The notes under the pieces: generated by a model
The model's database searches: none
What the model was told of the DNA's origin: nothing
Seen by the model: the letters and a program-made list of their open reading frames with translations, nothing else
Position numbers and translations under genes: made by a program
Source: Physcomitrium patens
Lineage: Eukaryota; Streptophyta; Bryopsida; Funariales; Funariaceae
Length of the DNA: 64,000 nt
Assembly (NCBI RefSeq): GCF_000002425.4
Contig: NC_037256.1
Span: 14,377,153-14,441,152 of the forward strand
Reading direction: 5' to 3'
In this document: one piece after another, positions 62,085 through 64,000 of the stretch
Layout of the letters: every line of letters begins with the position of its first letter
How positions within the stretch are numbered: the first letter of the stretch is position 1

Positions 62085-62795
62085 TTAGCTTTGTAGCAAT
62101 TCTTAGTTAAGTGACTTGGTTTTCTACAAATATAGTATTTTTTCATATTTTTTTTAATAATCATGTTGATGAAAATAACTATCTTTGCCTTGTCTTAAAA
62201 ATAAAGCCAAATCATCACTTTGAAGCTCCTTTTCTTTTCACTTGGTTACTTCATGAGCAAGTCCTAACATGACATAATTCATGGTAAATTCTTTCATGTT
62301 GATAGACTCTAATACGACAATGAAGTAGTTGTAGGACTCCAAAAGGTTCATCAACAATATCAATACAATGTCATTATTATCAATTAGCTTGTCAATAACT
62401 ATTAATTGGTTTGCAAGTGCTTTTACCTTATTGACATGAGCCATGAAGTCATCTCTTTCTTCCATTTTTATCATTAAGAACTTCTTCCTTATCCATAGAA
62501 TGTTGGCAAGGTTTCTACTTTCATGGATGTTACAAAGAGTCTTTTATGCTTGTGCTTGTCCATTACAAGCAATTATATGTGAAAAATTAGCATCATCCAA
62601 TTTTGATGCAATTATGCTAAAAGCCTTCTTTTCATAATTTCTATACTCCATCTTTACTTTGACATCAACATTGTCACTTTGAGGCTCTTCATTTTTATTT
62701 ATAATGTTTCTAAGATCCAATGAAGCCAATAAATGTTCTATTTTCTTCTTCCAATGGTAGAAGTTATTACCCCTAAACTTCTCAATCACTCTCAA
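62085..62795 (-). pseudogene. Copia gag with altered zinc knuckle
   Basis: KFRGNNFYHWKKKIEHLLAS at the start (62720-62795), then LANQLIVIDKLIDNND and LLESYNYFIVVLES. The knuckle reads YYICRKPSHLTKNCYKAKK: the first Cys is Tyr and the residue before His is Ser, both explained by G to A changes. No intact ATG-to-stop gag remains. Confidence 0.85.
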
Positions 62796-63174
62796 ATCTT
62801 CACCTTCACTTGAAGCAATGTCTAAAAAAGAGGTATATCAAAAAAAAATCAAGAAAAGAAAAGAAATATCTCTCAAAATCAAAAAGGTGTAACTGCCTTG
62901 AAAATCTAGAATACCTACTTTATAAATGAACTAATGATAGCACTCTTTAATCACTTTGAACTTCATTTATAGAACTTCTTACAATTCTTATACTCTATCT
63001 AAACCTCTTATATAAGCATTACTACTCTTTAATTACATCTCTTCTTTCATAAAATATTTCTAACCTTATAAAATATTCCTTATCATTATAAGAAGATCTC
63101 AAGGGAAGTTTATTACATAAAACCATAATATTAGATCACAATTGATATAAATCAGTAAAAAAATACAACACTAG

Positions 63175-63430
63175 TAGATACTCTTACTAACCACAAGGGT
63201 ATCCTATGTCCAACACTAATTATTCTTATTTAATCTTTGAATATTTTCTAGTTCATACTTTAATGTCTTGACTTTGAGTCTTCTTCCTTAACTTCATCAT
63301 ATATTTATAAGATGCCTTTTTTAACCACCAAGAGTCAAACCTTTGACCATTAGTAATTTATCTAAGGTAATATCTTCTATAAGATAACTTATTTTACTTT
63401 CACTTTTATTTACTTACTTTAATAATTATC
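63175..63430 (-). repeat. Copia 5' LTR (part)
   Basis: Partner of 58303-58555. The segment 62820-63174 between gag and this block probably includes the leader and the rest of the LTR. Confidence 0.65.
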
Positions 63431-64000
63431 CATTTCAATATCTTATATTGATTATATTTTTTATTTAATTATATCTATTTTGTATTTAATTAGATAAATA
63501 TATATATATATATATTATATATTTGAATCAAATATTCTTATTAATATGATTATTTTAAAATATTTTAAATTTTCAAAAAGCCTATCATTAAAGTTGTAAT
63601 AAATTAAAATTAACACATCAATCCAAAAGTAATAAAATAAATTGCAAAAAATCCAAAATATATTTTAAATTTTAAAAATTTATAACATAACTTCAATAAT
63701 TTAAGAATGATGATTTTAAATGATAATATATTTCATAATAAAAATAATAAAAAAATTCAAAAATTATTAAGATTGTAGTATTTAGAATATATAGTAGTTT
63801 TAAAATTATAATATAATTATATATATTATAAGTACTTAAAAATGTAAAAAATTTATGAAATATAAAAATAAAATTATATATATATATATATATACACATA
63901 TTATTTTCTACTCATCACATTAAATGTTTTTGAATTTTTTAAAAATAATCTCTGAGGTTTTGTAAAACTTTTTGTTAAAAAAAACCTTTACTTAGGATTT
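63431..64000. other. AT-rich flank
   Basis: Over 80 percent A+T by eye, with AT microsatellites (63497-63516, 63872-63893). No gene. Confidence 0.6.

Larger units (their letters stand above)
58303..63430 (-). mobile_element. Ty1/copia element, dead
   Basis: Minus-strand order gag, zinc knuckle, integrase, RT, RNase H, which defines copia. At least 255 bp are shared between 58303-58555 and 63175-63430 (GATGCCTTTTTTAACCACCA, GGTAATATCTT and others), taken as parts of the two LTRs; beyond this the flanks differ and no target duplication was found. All enzyme regions carry stops. Confidence 0.85.

Noticed and set aside
1-64000. tRNA, rRNA or CRISPR
   Set aside because: GGTTCAAATTC-like strings (25021, 56455) lack the partner A-box and a cloverleaf. 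No rRNA sequence and no regularly spaced direct repeats with unique spacers were seen.

Overview
This is a eukaryotic nuclear window from a land plant, and a moss fits best (Physcomitrium-like; inferred, not proven). The genes have spliceosomal introns, a chloroplast-type NhaD antiporter, a plant NPF transporter and a cytosolic HSP70. They sit as small GC-richer islands in very AT-rich DNA full of decayed LTR retrotransposons. There are no operons, ribosome binding sites or CRISPR arrays.

Layout. 1-4 kb: retroelement debris and the first copy of a dispersed 1.2-kb repeat (called R1 here). 4.8-27.3 kb: the gene-rich part, with POLD4-like (+), an NPF/PTR transporter (-), an NHD1-type Na+/H+ antiporter (-), an intronless HSP70 (-) with heat-shock elements, and ribosomal protein eL21 (-). 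Four of these five genes run on the minus strand. A small MITE and a perfect-looking 23-bp hairpin lie between HSP70 and eL21. 28.9-38 kb: a complete-length Ty3 chromovirus (minus strand, 558-bp LTRs, 5-bp target duplication), dead in every enzyme. 40-42.6 kb: two LTRs of a second family flanking a 72-bp tandem array. 42.6-48.6 kb: a second, chimeric Ty3 element on the plus strand. 48.7-49.9 kb: a relic of the first Ty3 family. 50.9-52.1 kb: an element with long inverted repeats. 52.2-52.6 kb: an unexplained GC-richer island. 53.7-55.9 kb: a MOCOS-like PLP-fold gene (-) whose pyridoxal lysine is replaced and whose 5' frame is cut by one TAG. 57.1-57.5 kb: an unrecognised ORF. 58.3-63.4 kb: a dead Ty1/copia element (-).

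The genes have no obvious shared pathway; they are housekeeping (replication, translation, chaperone) and transport genes. The most striking signal is in the repeats. In all three autonomous-type retroelements the catalytic residues are lost by the same kind of change, G to A in the coding strand (retropepsin DSG to DSR, reverse transcriptase YxDD to YLDN, YLND or YINN, RNase H D to N, integrase D to N). Exon boundaries given here were worked out by eye from reading phase, GT/AG sites and family knowledge; no alignment or search was run.
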